Shown here one piece after another: positions 1 through 7,706 of a DNA stretch of 8,664 nucleotides. The notes under the pieces are model-generated. The model worked only from the letters and a program-made list of their open reading frames with translations, searched no databases and was not told the DNA's origin. Every line of letters begins with the position of its first letter. Position 1 is the first letter of the stretch. The stretch comes from Bacillota bacterium (GTDB taxonomy: Bacteria; Bacillota; Sulfobacillia; Sulfobacillales; Sulfobacillaceae): NCBI GenBank assembly GCA_023381095.1, contig JAMCTO010000170.1:1-8664 (forward strand). Direction: 5' to 3'. The position numbers and the translations under genes are program-made.

Positions 1-1479
1 AATTCGCTGGGCCTCCCCGCCCGACAAGGAACCGGCGGCCCGGGACAGTGTCAGATATCCTAATCCCACGTCAATCAAGAAATTTAGCCGTTCCAGCACT
101 TCTTTCAAAATGGGAGATCCGATGACGTGCTGCCGGGTATTCAACACCAGTGTCTCAAAAAATTGCCGTGCCTTTACAATAGAAAGGTCAGTTGCGGCAG
201 CAATTGATAAGTCGCCCACCGTTACCGCTAACACTTCCGGTTTAAGACGTTGTCCGTGACAAATCGCACACGGTTTCGATGTCATATACTCTTCGACTTC
301 GGCTTTGGCCGATTCCGAGCCCGCTTCCCGATAACGACGCTCTAAAATGGGTATTGCGCCATGATAGCGAAACTGCTGGTGATGGCTGCCGTAATGGCTT
401 TCAAAAGAAAATGGCACTGGGTCAGGATATCCATACAGAACAATTTGCTGAGCCTCATCTGACAACAAATGATACGGACGATCGACCGGTATATTAGCAA
501 TTTTCGCCACTGTTTGCAGCAAATCGGGATAAAATCGCGAACTGCCACGGGTAAACGGTGCTACCGCACCTTCCCGCAGAGTAAGGGTCGGATCGGGAAT
601 TACCAGATCCGGATCTACTTCCAATTTGAACCCCAGTCCGGTACAAGCCGGACACGCCCCATATGGGGCGTTGAAACTGAACATCCGCGGCGATAGCTCC
701 TCTAGTGAGACGCCACAATGAGGGCACGCCAGGTCTCGAGCAAACACTTCGGCTGGTCCGTCTGGCGGACCTACTTCCACAACATCACCTGATAAATCTA
801 ATGCGTGTTCCAAAGACTCGGCCAATCGCGAGCCGATTGTCGGCTTCAACACAAGACGATCAACTACCACCGCGATGCTATGTTTTTGATTTTTATTCAA
901 TGCCGGCGGTGATTCCAGTTCCACCGTAGCACCATCAACGCGTGCCCTGGTGTATCCCTGCCGACGGATATCGGCCAACACCTTGTCATGGGTTCCTTTA
1001 CGGCCACGCACCAAGGGAGCCCGCACTTCAAGCCGCGTTCCTTCAGGCAGTGCCATGATATGGTCCACCATTTGATCGATGGTTTGTTGCGACACCTCAC
1101 GACCGCAGACGGGACAATGCGGTTGCCCCACCCTGGCATACAACAACCTTAGGTAGTCATAAATCTCGGTCACGGTACCCACCGTGCTTCGAGGATTGTG
1201 GCTCGTGGTTTTTTGATCAATGGAAATAGCCGGTGACAACCCTTCAATGGCATCCACGTCGGGTTTATCCATCTGACCGAGAAATTGGCGGGCATAGCTG
1301 GAGAGCGATTCCACATACCGCCGCTGGCCCTCGGCGTAAATGGTATCAAACGCTAATGAAGATTTTCCCGAACCCGACACGCCGGTAATTACTACCAATC
1401 GATCTCGAGGAATGTCCACATTGATATTTTTTAAGTTATGCTGACGAGCGCCCCGCACCCGAATCCATTGGCTAGCCAT
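1..1479 (-). CDS. uvrA: UvrA, excinuclease ABC subunit A (N-terminal 493 residues; 3' end outside window)
   Basis: UvrA is the DNA-damage sensor of nucleotide excision repair, a dimeric ATPase that loads UvrB at lesions. I translated this frame by hand from the ATG at 1479; it is open to the window edge. Visible are Walker [10 protein letters not shown] (residues 33-41), the UvrA-specific stretch [20 protein letters not shown] (51-70), which leads into the UvrB-contacting region, a first zinc module with CPHC (252-255) and CPAC (276-279), a second Cys pair CAIC followed by HGQRLKPE (404-415), and the ABC signature LSGGEAQRI (485-493), where the window ends. Full-length family members are about 940 residues, so roughly half is present. 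The start codon lies inside the last codons of uvrB (8-base overlap, ATGGCTAG), which implies translational coupling; a GGGAGG lies 14 bases upstream, rather far. No frameshift is seen. Confidence 0.97.
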   Translation of the reverse strand, partial: MASQWIRVRGARQHNLKNINVDIPRDRLVVITGVSGSGKSSLAFDTIYAEGQRRYVESLSSYARQFLGQMDKPDVDAIEGLSPAISIDQKTTSHNPRSTVGTVTEIYDYLRLLYARVGQPHCPVCGREVSQQTIDQMVDHIMALPEGTRLEVRAPLVRGRKGTHDKVLADIRRQGYTRARVDGATVELESPPALNKNQKHSIAVVVDRLVLKPTIGSRLAESLEHALDLSGDVVEVGPPDGPAEVFARDLACPHCGVSLEELSPRMFSFNAPYGACPACTGLGFKLEVDPDLVIPDPTLTLREGAVAPFTRGSSRFYPDLLQTVAKIANIPVDRPYHLLSDEAQQIVLYGYPDPVPFSFESHYGSHHQQFRYHGAIPILERRYREAGSESAKAEVEEYMTSKPCAICHGQRLKPEVLAVTVGDLSIAAATDLSIVKARQFFETLVLNTRQHVIGSPILKEVLERLNFLIDVGLGYLTLSRAAGSLSGGEAQRI

Positions 1480-3481
1480 GAGACTTTCTGGAGCCTCCCG
1501 CCACGGCCTTAATCGGTCGCTCTTTTTCAAGTTCCATCAACAAATCCCGCAGTACGGCCGCCCGCTCAAATTCCCAGTTGCGACTGGCCTCTTTCATTTC
1601 TTTACGCAATTGATTGGCCATTTGAATACGTTCCCGAGCCGTCATATCACGAATCGGTTTTTCCACTGATTGCTCCTGAGTCGCCTTAGTCGCTTGGATT
1701 ATTTCTCGAACCGCTTTGGAAACCCCCTGCGGTGTAATGTGATGGTCTAGATTAAATTGGCGTTGAATTTCGCGCCTGCGATCCGTCTCTGAGATAGCTT
1801 GTCTCATCGAATCCGTAATCTTGTCTGCATACATGATCACAGTGCCTTCCAAGTTACGTGCTGCCCGTCCGATAGTTTGCACCAAAGATGTGGTCGAGCG
1901 CAAATACCCCTCTTTGTCCGCATCCAAAATCGCCACCAGTCCCACCTCAGGCAGATCTAGCCCTTCCCTCAATAGGTTAATACCGACCAGCACATCAAAC
2001 TCGCCCAACCGCAAATCTCGGATGATGGCCATACGCTCTAAGGTATCAATGTCAGAATGCAGATATCGCACCCGAACCCCATGTTCCCTAAAAAATTCAG
2101 TAAGATCTTCCGCCATTCGTTTCGTCAAGGTGGTCACCAGCACCCGCTGCTGTTTTTGGGTGCGTGCCCGAATTTCGGCCAGCAAATCATCAATTTGTCC
2201 CTTGGTTGGCTTTACGGTAATTTCCGGATCCAGCAATCCGGTCGGCCGCACGATTTGCTCCACAATTTGCTGTGCTGCTTTTCGTTCATAGGACCCGGGA
2301 GTCGCTGAGACATAAACGACATGAGACAAGTGGGCGTGAAACTCGTCAAATGTCAAAGGACGGTTGTCAAAAGCCGATGGTAAACGAAAACCATGGTCGA
2401 CCAAACTCTCCTTGCGCGAACGGTCACCAGCATGCATGCCGTGAATTTGCGGCACCGCCACATGGGATTCGTCGATAATGGTCAGAAACCTTTCAGGAAA
2501 ATAATCAAGCAAGGTATATGGAGGTTCCCCGGGCTTTTTGCCGGTAAAATGACGGGAATAATTTTCAATCCCGGAGCAAAATCCTACCTCTTCCAACATT
2601 TCCAAATCGTATTCGGTACGCTGCTGCAAACGTTGGGCTTCCAGATCTTTTCCGAGTTCACGCAAGGTCTTTAAGCGCTCTTGCAATTCGGCACGGATAG
2701 TTTGCAATGCCGGTCCCCGGCGATCTTTGCCCATGACATAATGGGAAGCCGGGTAAATTGCCACATGTTCGCGTTCCCCTAGGATCTCTCCGGTAAGAGC
2801 GTCAAACTCACGAATACGCTCTATCTCATCGCCGAAGAGTTCAATACGTATTGCTTGTTCACTTTGGTTGGCAGGAAACACCTCGATAACATCCCCATGA
2901 ACTCGAAACTTACCCCGCACAAAATTGGCATCGTTGCGGTCATATTGGATATCCACAAGTTTTCGCAAAATCGTCTGCCGATCACGCTCCATTCCAACAC
3001 GAAGCGACAACACCAAATCACGGTAATCTTCAGGAGAACCCAATCCGTAAATACATGAGACACTAGCCACAATAATCACGTCGGACCTCTCAAGTAAAGA
3101 CGAGGTGGCCGAATGACGGAGTTTATCAATTTCGTCATTAATTTGCGCGTCTTTTTCAATGTAAAGATCGGTCTGTGGAATGTAAGCCTCCGGTTGATAG
3201 TAATCATAATAGCTGACAAAATACTCCACGGCATTATGAGGAAAAAACACTTTGAGCTCGCCGGCCAGTTGTGCCGCAAGCGTTTTGTTAGGCGCAATCA
3301 CCAAAGTCGGCAGATTGACGTCACGAATGACGTTAGCCATGGTAAAAGTCTTGCCCGAGCCGGTCACCCCCAGAAGCACTTGTTCGCGAAGCCCCCGTTC
3401 CACCCCGCGAGACAACGCGACGATTGCCTCCGGTTGATCGCCTGCCGGAGCATATGGTGCCTCCAACTGATACACGCCCAT
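1472..3481 (-). CDS. uvrB: UvrB, excinuclease ABC subunit B
   Basis: UvrB is the helicase-like damage-verification subunit of nucleotide excision repair. UvrA hands it to DNA and it then recruits UvrC for dual incision. The 669 residues match the usual family length. In order: Walker A GVTGSGKT (38-45), the beta-hairpin motif [12 protein letters not shown] (91-102) that inserts between DNA strands, the DEAD-like box DESH (337-340), SAT (392-394), helicase motif [11 protein letters not shown] (535-543), and a C-terminal UVR coiled-coil (about 617-652) for UvrA/UvrC contact. The ATG at 3481 has a near-perfect AGGAGG seven bases upstream. The gene begins 18 bases after the S41 protease stop and overlaps uvrA at its end, so protease-uvrB-uvrA is probably one transcript. 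No LexA/DinR-type operator was recognised immediately upstream. All key residues are present. Confidence 0.98.
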   Translation of the reverse strand: MGVYQLEAPYAPAGDQPEAIVALSRGVERGLREQVLLGVTGSGKTFTMANVIRDVNLPTLVIAPNKTLAAQLAGELKVFFPHNAVEYFVSYYDYYQPEAYIPQTDLYIEKDAQINDEIDKLRHSATSSLLERSDVIIVASVSCIYGLGSPEDYRDLVLSLRVGMERDRQTILRKLVDIQYDRNDANFVRGKFRVHGDVIEVFPANQSEQAIRIELFGDEIERIREFDALTGEILGEREHVAIYPASHYVMGKDRRGPALQTIRAELQERLKTLRELGKDLEAQRLQQRTEYDLEMLEEVGFCSGIENYSRHFTGKKPGEPPYTLLDYFPERFLTIIDESHVAVPQIHGMHAGDRSRKESLVDHGFRLPSAFDNRPLTFDEFHAHLSHVVYVSATPGSYERKAAQQIVEQIVRPTGLLDPEITVKPTKGQIDDLLAEIRARTQKQQRVLVTTLTKRMAEDLTEFFREHGVRVRYLHSDIDTLERMAIIRDLRLGEFDVLVGINLLREGLDLPEVGLVAILDADKEGYLRSTTSLVQTIGRAARNLEGTVIMYADKITDSMRQAISETDRRREIQRQFNLDHHITPQGVSKAVREIIQATKATQEQSVEKPIRDMTARERIQMANQLRKEMKEASRNWEFERAAVLRDLLMELEKERPIKAVAGGSRKSHG

Positions 3482-3488
3482 GTTTGAT

Positions 3489-3494
3489 CCTCCT
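3489..3494 (-). promoter_or_regulatory. Ribosome binding site of uvrB
   Basis: AGGAGG on the minus strand, seven bases before the uvrB ATG. It lies in the 18-base gap after the upstream protease gene and fixes the uvrB start. Confidence 0.9.
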
Positions 3495-3499
3495 TTATA

Positions 3500-4690
3500 T
3501 CATTGTCCCATTTTTTTCAATAACACGGTGACGGCTTTAGCCAATTGGGGATCTTCTGCGGGAATATCAGAAGGAACCACATTGGATGCCTCAGGATCGT
3601 AGACGCTGGGAGTTAAACCTTTATGCTCAATATATTGTCCGTCGGGCGTGTAATATTTGGCAACCGTCAATTTAAGTGCTGCATGATTAGCCAGAGGAAT
3701 CAGTTCTTGCACGATCCCTTTGCCATAGGTCCGAGTCCCAACCAAAGTGCCGCCTTGTCGCTCCGTAATCGCCGCAGAAAGAATTTCGGCGGCTGACGCG
3801 GTTTCCCCGTTGACCAAGACTACAATGGGCAGCTTAGTGCCGGGCCCGCTAGAGTCTAGAGTCTGGTCTTGGGAAGGGTTTTTATAATGCAATGATACCA
3901 CCGGTCCTGCCGGTACCAACGCATTGGCTGCGGTTAAAGCTTGGGCAACTTCCCCACCCGGATTGTCGCGAAGATCCAGCAGCAATCCACGGGCCCCATC
4001 TTTCACCAGTTGATGAAATTGGCTCACCACCTCGGCGCCGGTATTGTTGCCGAATTCTACAATGTTCATATACGCAATCTGATGTGGCATCATGTAGCTG
4101 TATACGGTGGGCTCGTCAATCACCGCCCGCTTAAGCACGACAATCTTTTGTTTGCCACGGATCGACACCGCCAATCGCACCGTAGTACCCACTTTACCGT
4201 GAATCATATTGACCGCCGCCGCAGTCCCCACACGAGAAACCAATTGGCCATTGACCGCTGTAATGATGTCTCCTTGCGCTAAACCAGCCCGGGAGGCAGG
4301 GGATTTGGGAAAGACTTGTTCAATCACCAATTGAGGAGCAGAGGCGGATACTTCCACTCCAATGCCTACAAACGTAGGATTGAGCAAAGCCTGAAATGAC
4401 TGATTCTGCGATGAGGAAAAATAATCGGAAAACTGATCATGCAACGTACCGACCATCCCATTAATTGCCCCTGCCAGCAGCTGCTTGGGAGTATTATGCC
4501 AAATGGTCTCTCTCCGAATCGAGTCATAAACCTGGACAAACCGCGTGAATTCTTTATTCTGCCGCATGCTGGCCGGCACCACGGTGCCGCCCAATACCCC
4601 GTTCTGGGTTGCCCACCAAGTTCCTAGGGAGGACCCTGCCATTAACAAAACGGTAACTGCCGCCCAAATTGCCAGTCCTGGTCGCCGCAT
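3500..4690 (-). CDS. ctpA: S41-family C-terminal processing protease with PDZ domain (CtpA/CtpB type)
   Basis: This is a membrane-anchored extracytoplasmic serine protease of the tail-specific/carboxy-terminal processing family. The 396 residues start with a short cytoplasmic MRRPG and one membrane segment (about 6-24, an uncleaved anchor or signal). A PDZ domain follows (about 104-186; FVGIGVEV, SPASRAGLAQGDIITAVNG), then the peptidase core with LLLDLRDNPGG (236-246), catalytic Ser299 in NGETASAAE, and catalytic Lys324 in TYGKG. It ends at GLTPSVYDPEA and a short helix, and has no C-terminal peptidoglycan-binding domain, unlike longer Bacillus CtpB-type proteins. The start is supported by AAGGAGG six to seven bases upstream. 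It sits between ftsEX and uvrBA, as an S41 protease commonly does near ftsEX in Firmicutes. The substrate cannot be told; cleavage of cell-wall hydrolases or signalling proteins is an inference. Choosing ctpA over ctpB as the symbol is arbitrary. Confidence 0.95.
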   Translation of the reverse strand: MRRPGLAIWAAVTVLLMAGSSLGTWWATQNGVLGGTVVPASMRQNKEFTRFVQVYDSIRRETIWHNTPKQLLAGAINGMVGTLHDQFSDYFSSSQNQSFQALLNPTFVGIGVEVSASAPQLVIEQVFPKSPASRAGLAQGDIITAVNGQLVSRVGTAAAVNMIHGKVGTTVRLAVSIRGKQKIVVLKRAVIDEPTVYSYMMPHQIAYMNIVEFGNNTGAEVVSQFHQLVKDGARGLLLDLRDNPGGEVAQALTAANALVPAGPVVSLHYKNPSQDQTLDSSGPGTKLPIVVLVNGETASAAEILSAAITERQGGTLVGTRTYGKGIVQELIPLANHAALKLTVAKYYTPDGQYIEHKGLTPSVYDPEASNVVPSDIPAEDPQLAKAVTVLLKKMGQ

Positions 4691-4713
4691 GTGGCCCCTC
4701 CTTATACTGACCC

Positions 4714-4724
4714 ATTATACCATG
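4714..4724 (-). promoter_or_regulatory. Extended -10 promoter for ctpA-uvrB-uvrA
   Basis: The minus strand reads CATGGTATAAT: a perfect TATAAT (4714-4719) preceded by TGG, the extended -10 form. No TTGACA-like box is seen 16-18 bases upstream. The predicted transcription start near 4707 gives a leader of about 17 bases containing the AAGGAGG of the protease gene. It lies in the 72-base gap between ftsX and the protease, so the protease and uvr genes can be expressed independently of ftsEX. Confidence 0.65.
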
Positions 4725-4762
4725 CCATATAGGTGGGTCTGGATTCCGGCGGAGGCACGAAC

Positions 4763-5650
4763 TTAGATTCGCAAGAAGCGTCGTAAGGCCACCATGCTTG
4801 CCAATACGCCGACCAATACCCCTCCAATCAAGGTAAACATCAAGACCTCTGACATCACACTATGTAGTGGAGCCAATGGCCAAAACGGCAGAGCCACTGC
4901 CGCCGCGCCCGTAAGCCAACGATATCCCCCATCCACCAAGCCATCGGCCACCAGTGAGCCTAAAATTCCCAGCACCATCCCTTCAAGCACAAAAGGCCAC
5001 CGGATAAACCAATCGGTGGCGCCCACCAGTTTCATAACTTGTACCTCGCGACGCCGGGCAAATACCGCAAGCCGAATGGTATTGACAATAATAAAGAGCG
5101 TAGCCAGTCCCAAAAGTCCTTCCACAATCCAGCCTACCCAGCGGAGAATGTTGGACAACTTATCCAGCCGAGATACCACTTGGCCTTCATAGACGACGGT
5201 GTGCACAATCGATTCCTTGTGAAACCGCTCCGCCAACTGCGGAATGGCCTGGGGTCGGTACGTGTACACGTCATAGCCGTCAAACAAAGGGTTGGATTTA
5301 GAAATCAAGGCAACCAGGTCTCGCTGGTCAGGGAATTCTTGTTTGAGGCTTGCTGCCGCTTGCTGTTTGGTAAAAAAGTCAATTCGACGCACGTCGGGCC
5401 AATGACGCGCTTGCCGCAGCAAGGCCAGTTCCTGAGATCGCGGAACATGGCGATTGATAAATATCTTCATTTCAACCTGACTTTGCAGAACAGCCGTGAC
5501 GTGATTTAAATTAATGGTCAGCACTAAGAAAAATGACAACACAAACATGGAAATAGCCACCGTGGAAACGGAAGCCAACGACATCCAGCTATTACGTATT
5601 AAATTGCGCATCGTTTCCCTGACAATATAGCTGACACCATTAAGATTCAT
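4763..5650 (-). CDS. ftsX: FtsX, membrane subunit of the FtsEX cell-division ABC transporter-like complex
   Basis: FtsX pairs with the ATPase FtsE and passes its conformational signal across the membrane to activate peptidoglycan hydrolases at division or elongation sites. From this start the protein has 295 residues: a cytoplasmic N-terminus (VSYIVRETMRNLIRNSW), membrane helix 1 (about 24-46), a large extracytoplasmic domain (about 50-168), and three further helices (about 171-190, 213-236, 262-288), the normal four-helix FtsX layout. The conserved coupling stretch RREVQVMKLVGAT lies at about 200-212. The reading frame stays open upstream to 5743, but that part overlaps ftsE and has no family similarity. 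The ATG at 5650 has GGGGTG nine bases upstream; the ATG at 5656 (two residues longer) is the alternative. Either start overlaps the end of ftsE, implying coupled translation. No partner hydrolase gene follows. Confidence 0.95.
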   Translation of the reverse strand: MNLNGVSYIVRETMRNLIRNSWMSLASVSTVAISMFVLSFFLVLTINLNHVTAVLQSQVEMKIFINRHVPRSQELALLRQARHWPDVRRIDFFTKQQAAASLKQEFPDQRDLVALISKSNPLFDGYDVYTYRPQAIPQLAERFHKESIVHTVVYEGQVVSRLDKLSNILRWVGWIVEGLLGLATLFIIVNTIRLAVFARRREVQVMKLVGATDWFIRWPFVLEGMVLGILGSLVADGLVDGGYRWLTGAAAVALPFWPLAPLHSVMSEVLMFTLIGGVLVGVLASMVALRRFLRI

Positions 5651-6326
5651 AGCCATATGCACCCCGTACCTCGTCCCGCACAACGCGGCCGCGTTCAATC
5701 GCGACCACTCGGCGTTGCATCTGGTTGACAATGTCTTTGGCATGAGTTGCCATAATCACCGTGGCACCGCGCCGGTTAATTTCGACAAATAGTTTCACGA
5801 TGTCCCGGGCCGTCTCCGGGTCCAAGTTTCCGGTGGGTTCATCAGCAATAACATAAATCGGATTGTTAACCAACGCCCGGGCAATTCCCACCCGCTGCTG
5901 CTCGCCCCCGGATAATTGGTGGGGGTAATTGTCTCGGCTACGACTTAACCCTACCAGTTCCAACACTTGCGGCACTCGTTTGCGGATGTCTCGGGTGGAC
6001 GCGCCCACCGCCTCCATAGCAAACGCCACATTCTGATAAACCGTACGCTGCGGCAAGAGTTTGACATCTTGAAATACCACTCCTAACTGTCGCCGAAGCC
6101 TGGCCACTTGCGATCGCCGAAGGCTTGACAGCTTGAACTGGTCGACAAACACTTCACCTTGGCTAGCTGCTTCTTCACGGTAGAGCAAACGAATCAACGA
6201 CGATTTTCCGGCACCCGATGGCCCCACCAAAAACAGAAATTCCCCTCGACGGATTGTCAGTGACACATCAACTAAGCCGTAGTGGCCATTGGGATAGCGT
6301 TTACTGACTTTGTCCAATCGGATCAC
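5640..6326 (-). CDS. ftsE: FtsE, ATP-binding subunit of FtsEX
   Basis: This is the cytoplasmic ABC ATPase that drives FtsX and links the division machinery to cell-wall hydrolysis outside the cell. The 228 residues are typical for the family. Motifs in order: Walker A GPSGAGKSS (35-43), Q-loop VVFQD (Gln86), signature LSGGEQQR (138-145), Walker B YVIADEP with the D-loop giving DEPTGNLD (162-169), and switch His195 in MATHAKD. All catalytic residues are intact. The start is a GTG at 6324-6326, preceded by GAGGTG with five bases between. The next in-frame methionines are deep inside the Walker region, so GTG is the only sensible start. The gene is first in the leftward operon and overlaps ftsX. 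A MacB- or LolD-like transporter ATPase is the only alternative family, and the adjacent ftsX excludes it. Confidence 0.96.
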   Translation of the reverse strand: MIRLDKVSKRYPNGHYGLVDVSLTIRRGEFLFLVGPSGAGKSSLIRLLYREEAASQGEVFVDQFKLSSLRRSQVARLRRQLGVVFQDVKLLPQRTVYQNVAFAMEAVGASTRDIRKRVPQVLELVGLSRSRDNYPHQLSGGEQQRVGIARALVNNPIYVIADEPTGNLDPETARDIVKLFVEINRRGATVIMATHAKDIVNQMQRRVVAIERGRVVRDEVRGAYGYES

Positions 6327-6350
6327 GAACCCACCTCACTTTTATTCCTC

Positions 6351-6379
6351 ATTAGATATATTTCGACAATAACTGTAAC
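6351..6379 (-). promoter_or_regulatory. Candidate sigma-A type promoter for ftsE-ftsX
   Basis: On the minus strand GTTACA (6374-6379, four of six matches to TTGACA) is followed after exactly 17 bases by TCTAAT (6351-6356, five of six matches to TATAAT). The predicted start is near 6344, leaving a leader of about 18 bases with the ftsE GAGGTG site. This is a consensus match by eye only. Confidence 0.45.
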
Positions 6380-6419
6380 AATCCTGCCTGTGAAACGCAT
6401 TCCCGTATTTTTGCGCTGA

Positions 6420-6430
6420 CATGCTATAAT
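6420..6430 (+). promoter_or_regulatory. Extended -10 promoter for the ccdA operon
   Basis: CATGCTATAAT: a perfect TATAAT (6425-6430) preceded by TGC, the extended -10 form, without a -35 match at 16-18 bases. Predicted transcription start is about 6437, roughly 30 bases before the preferred ccdA ATG. It lies back to back with the ftsE promoter in the divergent gap. Confidence 0.65.
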
Positions 6431-6450
6431 GACCAGTAATTTGTGGAAGC

Positions 6451-6456
6451 GGGGGA
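6451..6456 (+). promoter_or_regulatory. Ribosome binding site deciding the ccdA start
   Basis: GGGGGA lies ten bases before the ATG at 6467. The in-frame GTG at 6443 has no purine-rich site upstream and would fall only about six bases after the predicted transcription start, so 6467 is preferred. Confidence 0.55.
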
Positions 6457-6466
6457 ATATCACGCT

Positions 6467-7180
6467 ATGTCCTTAGTGTCACTTGGAGTAGCTTTTGTTG
6501 CCGGATTAGCCTCTGTGTTGTCCCCTTGTGTGCTACCCTTAATTCCATCCTATCTCACATCTATGGCTGGTACTGCACTTACCCCGGATTCGATTGCCGA
6601 TCAGAAAATTCGCTCCCGCGTTATTCAAAACTCCTTGCTATTCATTTTAGGATTTTCCCTGATTTTGATTGCCGCAGGCCTGGGGGCCAGTGCGCTCGGA
6701 CAATTTGTCGCCCAACACCGCCGTCTCATCGCAGAATTGGGCGGCCTAGTGATCATTGTCTTTGGCCTAGAAATCAGCGGAATCATCGAAATCGGCCTCT
6801 TCAAACGCGACGCTCATATTGGCCTAAAGCCCACCCGACGGCGTTGGTCATCGGTTTTGCTGGGGGTTGTGTTTGCGGCTGGGTGGACGCCCTGCGTTGG
6901 CCCGATTTTAGCCAGCATCTTGATCTTGGCAGCTCGTTCTAACACCGTCTTGTCCGGCGCCCTGCTACTGGCCAGTTATGCCGTGGGACTAGCAATCCCC
7001 TTCTTTGCTCTAGCGGTGTTCTTGGGTCAAGCAGCCCAGTGGACTCGGCGACTGGGTCAGTATTTGCCTTGGATCGAAAGGCTTTCCGGTGCGTTCCTGG
7101 TTATTCTCGGAGTGATGCTCATCACGGGCTGGTTCGACCTTATACCCAACTGGGTTACATCCGCGGTGAACGGTCTGTAA
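6467..7180 (+). CDS. ccdA: CcdA, cytochrome c biogenesis/thiol-disulfide carrier membrane protein
   Basis: CcdA is the short DsbD-type membrane protein that carries electrons from cytoplasmic thioredoxin across the membrane to extracytoplasmic thioredoxin-like proteins, for cytochrome c maturation and other thiol reduction. The 237 residues show the six-helix layout (about 5-29, 54-80, 90-110, 129-156, 162-188, 203-225). The two hallmark cysteines are present: Cys21 in LSPCVLPLIPSYL and Cys143 in GWTPCVGPIL, each in the first helix of one half of the internal repeat, both with flanking prolines. A GTG start at 6443 would add eight residues but lacks a ribosome binding site. The stop codon TAA overlaps the ATG of the next gene by one base (TAATG), so the thioredoxin is translationally coupled to it. 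Confidence 0.95.
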   Translation: MSLVSLGVAFVAGLASVLSPCVLPLIPSYLTSMAGTALTPDSIADQKIRSRVIQNSLLFILGFSLILIAAGLGASALGQFVAQHRRLIAELGGLVIIVFGLEISGIIEIGLFKRDAHIGLKPTRRRWSSVLLGVVFAAGWTPCVGPILASILILAARSNTVLSGALLLASYAVGLAIPFFALAVFLGQAAQWTRRLGQYLPWIERLSGAFLVILGVMLITGWFDLIPNWVTSAVNGL

Positions 7181-7701
7181 TGGCACGCGTCTTCTGGTGG
7201 CGAAACTTGCTGGCATTGTTGGCCGCACTGTTGGCGTTGGTCGTCGTGATTCGCCCGGCAACTCAGTCGCACCAGTTTACCGCCAGTGTGGGACAGTCCC
7301 TACCCGCCTCCCATGTTATCTCCAGCACCGGTCAAGTGCAATCCCTGCGACGCCTGTTTCGGGGGCAGGGAGGTCTCTTGAACTTCTGGGCGCCCTGGTG
7401 CCCTGCATGCAGGATGGAGTTGCCGGATTTTTCACAACACTTTCCCCACGCTACGATTGCACTGGTGACCAATGATACCGTCGCTGCAGCGGCTCCTTTA
7501 CTTAACGCATCCGGCGTAGATGTCCGTCGTGCTTATTACGATACGACGGGCAAGGTGTTCAACCAGTATTTGATAAGCACCTTGCCCACCACATTGTTTA
7601 TCAACCGCCATGGAGTTGTGGTGGCCAAAGTGATTGGCCCCATGACACCGGCCTTATTGGACCATGACCTATTCATCGCAACCCGTAGCCAAGGAGGATG
7701 A
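7180..7701 (+). CDS. Membrane-anchored thioredoxin-fold protein, ResA/TlpA/CcmG type
   Basis: This is an extracytoplasmic thiol-disulfide oxidoreductase, presumably reduced by the upstream CcdA. The 173 residues begin with RVFWWRN and one hydrophobic helix (about 9-24, N-terminal anchor with no lipobox Cys). The thioredoxin core follows, with NFWAPWCPAC containing the active-site pair Cys74/Cys77, and the cis-proline segment STLPTTLFINRHG (Pro136), very like ResA's LPTTF. The active site is CPAC where Bacillus ResA has CEPC, and resembles CcmG/DsbE-type CPTC. The frame is open upstream to 7039, but that stretch overlaps the ccdA coding region and is not used; the ATG at 7180 precedes the anchor exactly. 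Only a weak GGTGA site is present, so translation probably depends on coupling to ccdA. Cytochrome c apoprotein is one possible substrate, but no cytochrome or resBC gene is in the window. Confidence 0.9.
   Translation: MARVFWWRNLLALLAALLALVVVIRPATQSHQFTASVGQSLPASHVISSTGQVQSLRRLFRGQGGLLNFWAPWCPACRMELPDFSQHFPHATIALVTNDTVAAAAPLLNASGVDVRRAYYDTTGKVFNQYLISTLPTTLFINRHGVVVAKVIGPMTPALLDHDLFIATRSQGG
7691..7697 (+). promoter_or_regulatory. Ribosome binding site deciding the start of the Lgt-like gene
   Basis: AAGGAGG directly abuts an ATG at 7698 (zero spacing, unusable) but is nine bases from the in-frame ATG at 7707, which is therefore the likely start. Confidence 0.85.
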
Positions 7702-7706
7702 CTAAC

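Noticed and set aside
1..5. Window begins with AATTC, suggestive of an EcoRI-cut end
   Set aside because: The bases are explained by the conserved Gln-Arg-Ile codons of the uvrA signature motif; a cloning origin cannot be shown.
279..1139. Several short open frames on both strands in the first 1.4 kb
   Set aside because: All lie within uvrA, which is continuous on the minus strand but cut by the window edge; none has independent support.
1821..2291. 156-residue plus-strand open frame opposite uvrB
   Set aside because: It is antisense to strongly conserved uvrB coding sequence, is rich in Ser/Arg/Thr with no recognisable domain, and has no ribosome binding site.
5039..5509. 156-residue plus-strand open frame opposite ftsX
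   Set aside because: It is a shadow of the ftsX frame with no family features and no upstream start signals.
5651..5743. N-terminal extension of ftsX to an upstream ATG
   Set aside because: The extra 31 residues are the out-of-frame end of ftsE and do not resemble FtsX; ATGs with better spacing exist at 5656 and 5650.
7039..7179. N-terminal extension of the thioredoxin gene
   Set aside because: It overlaps the end of ccdA out of frame and would place 47 polar residues before the membrane anchor.
7698..7706. ATG at 7698 as the start of the Lgt-like gene
   Set aside because: The AAGGAGG touches this ATG with no spacer; the ATG at 7707 is at normal distance.
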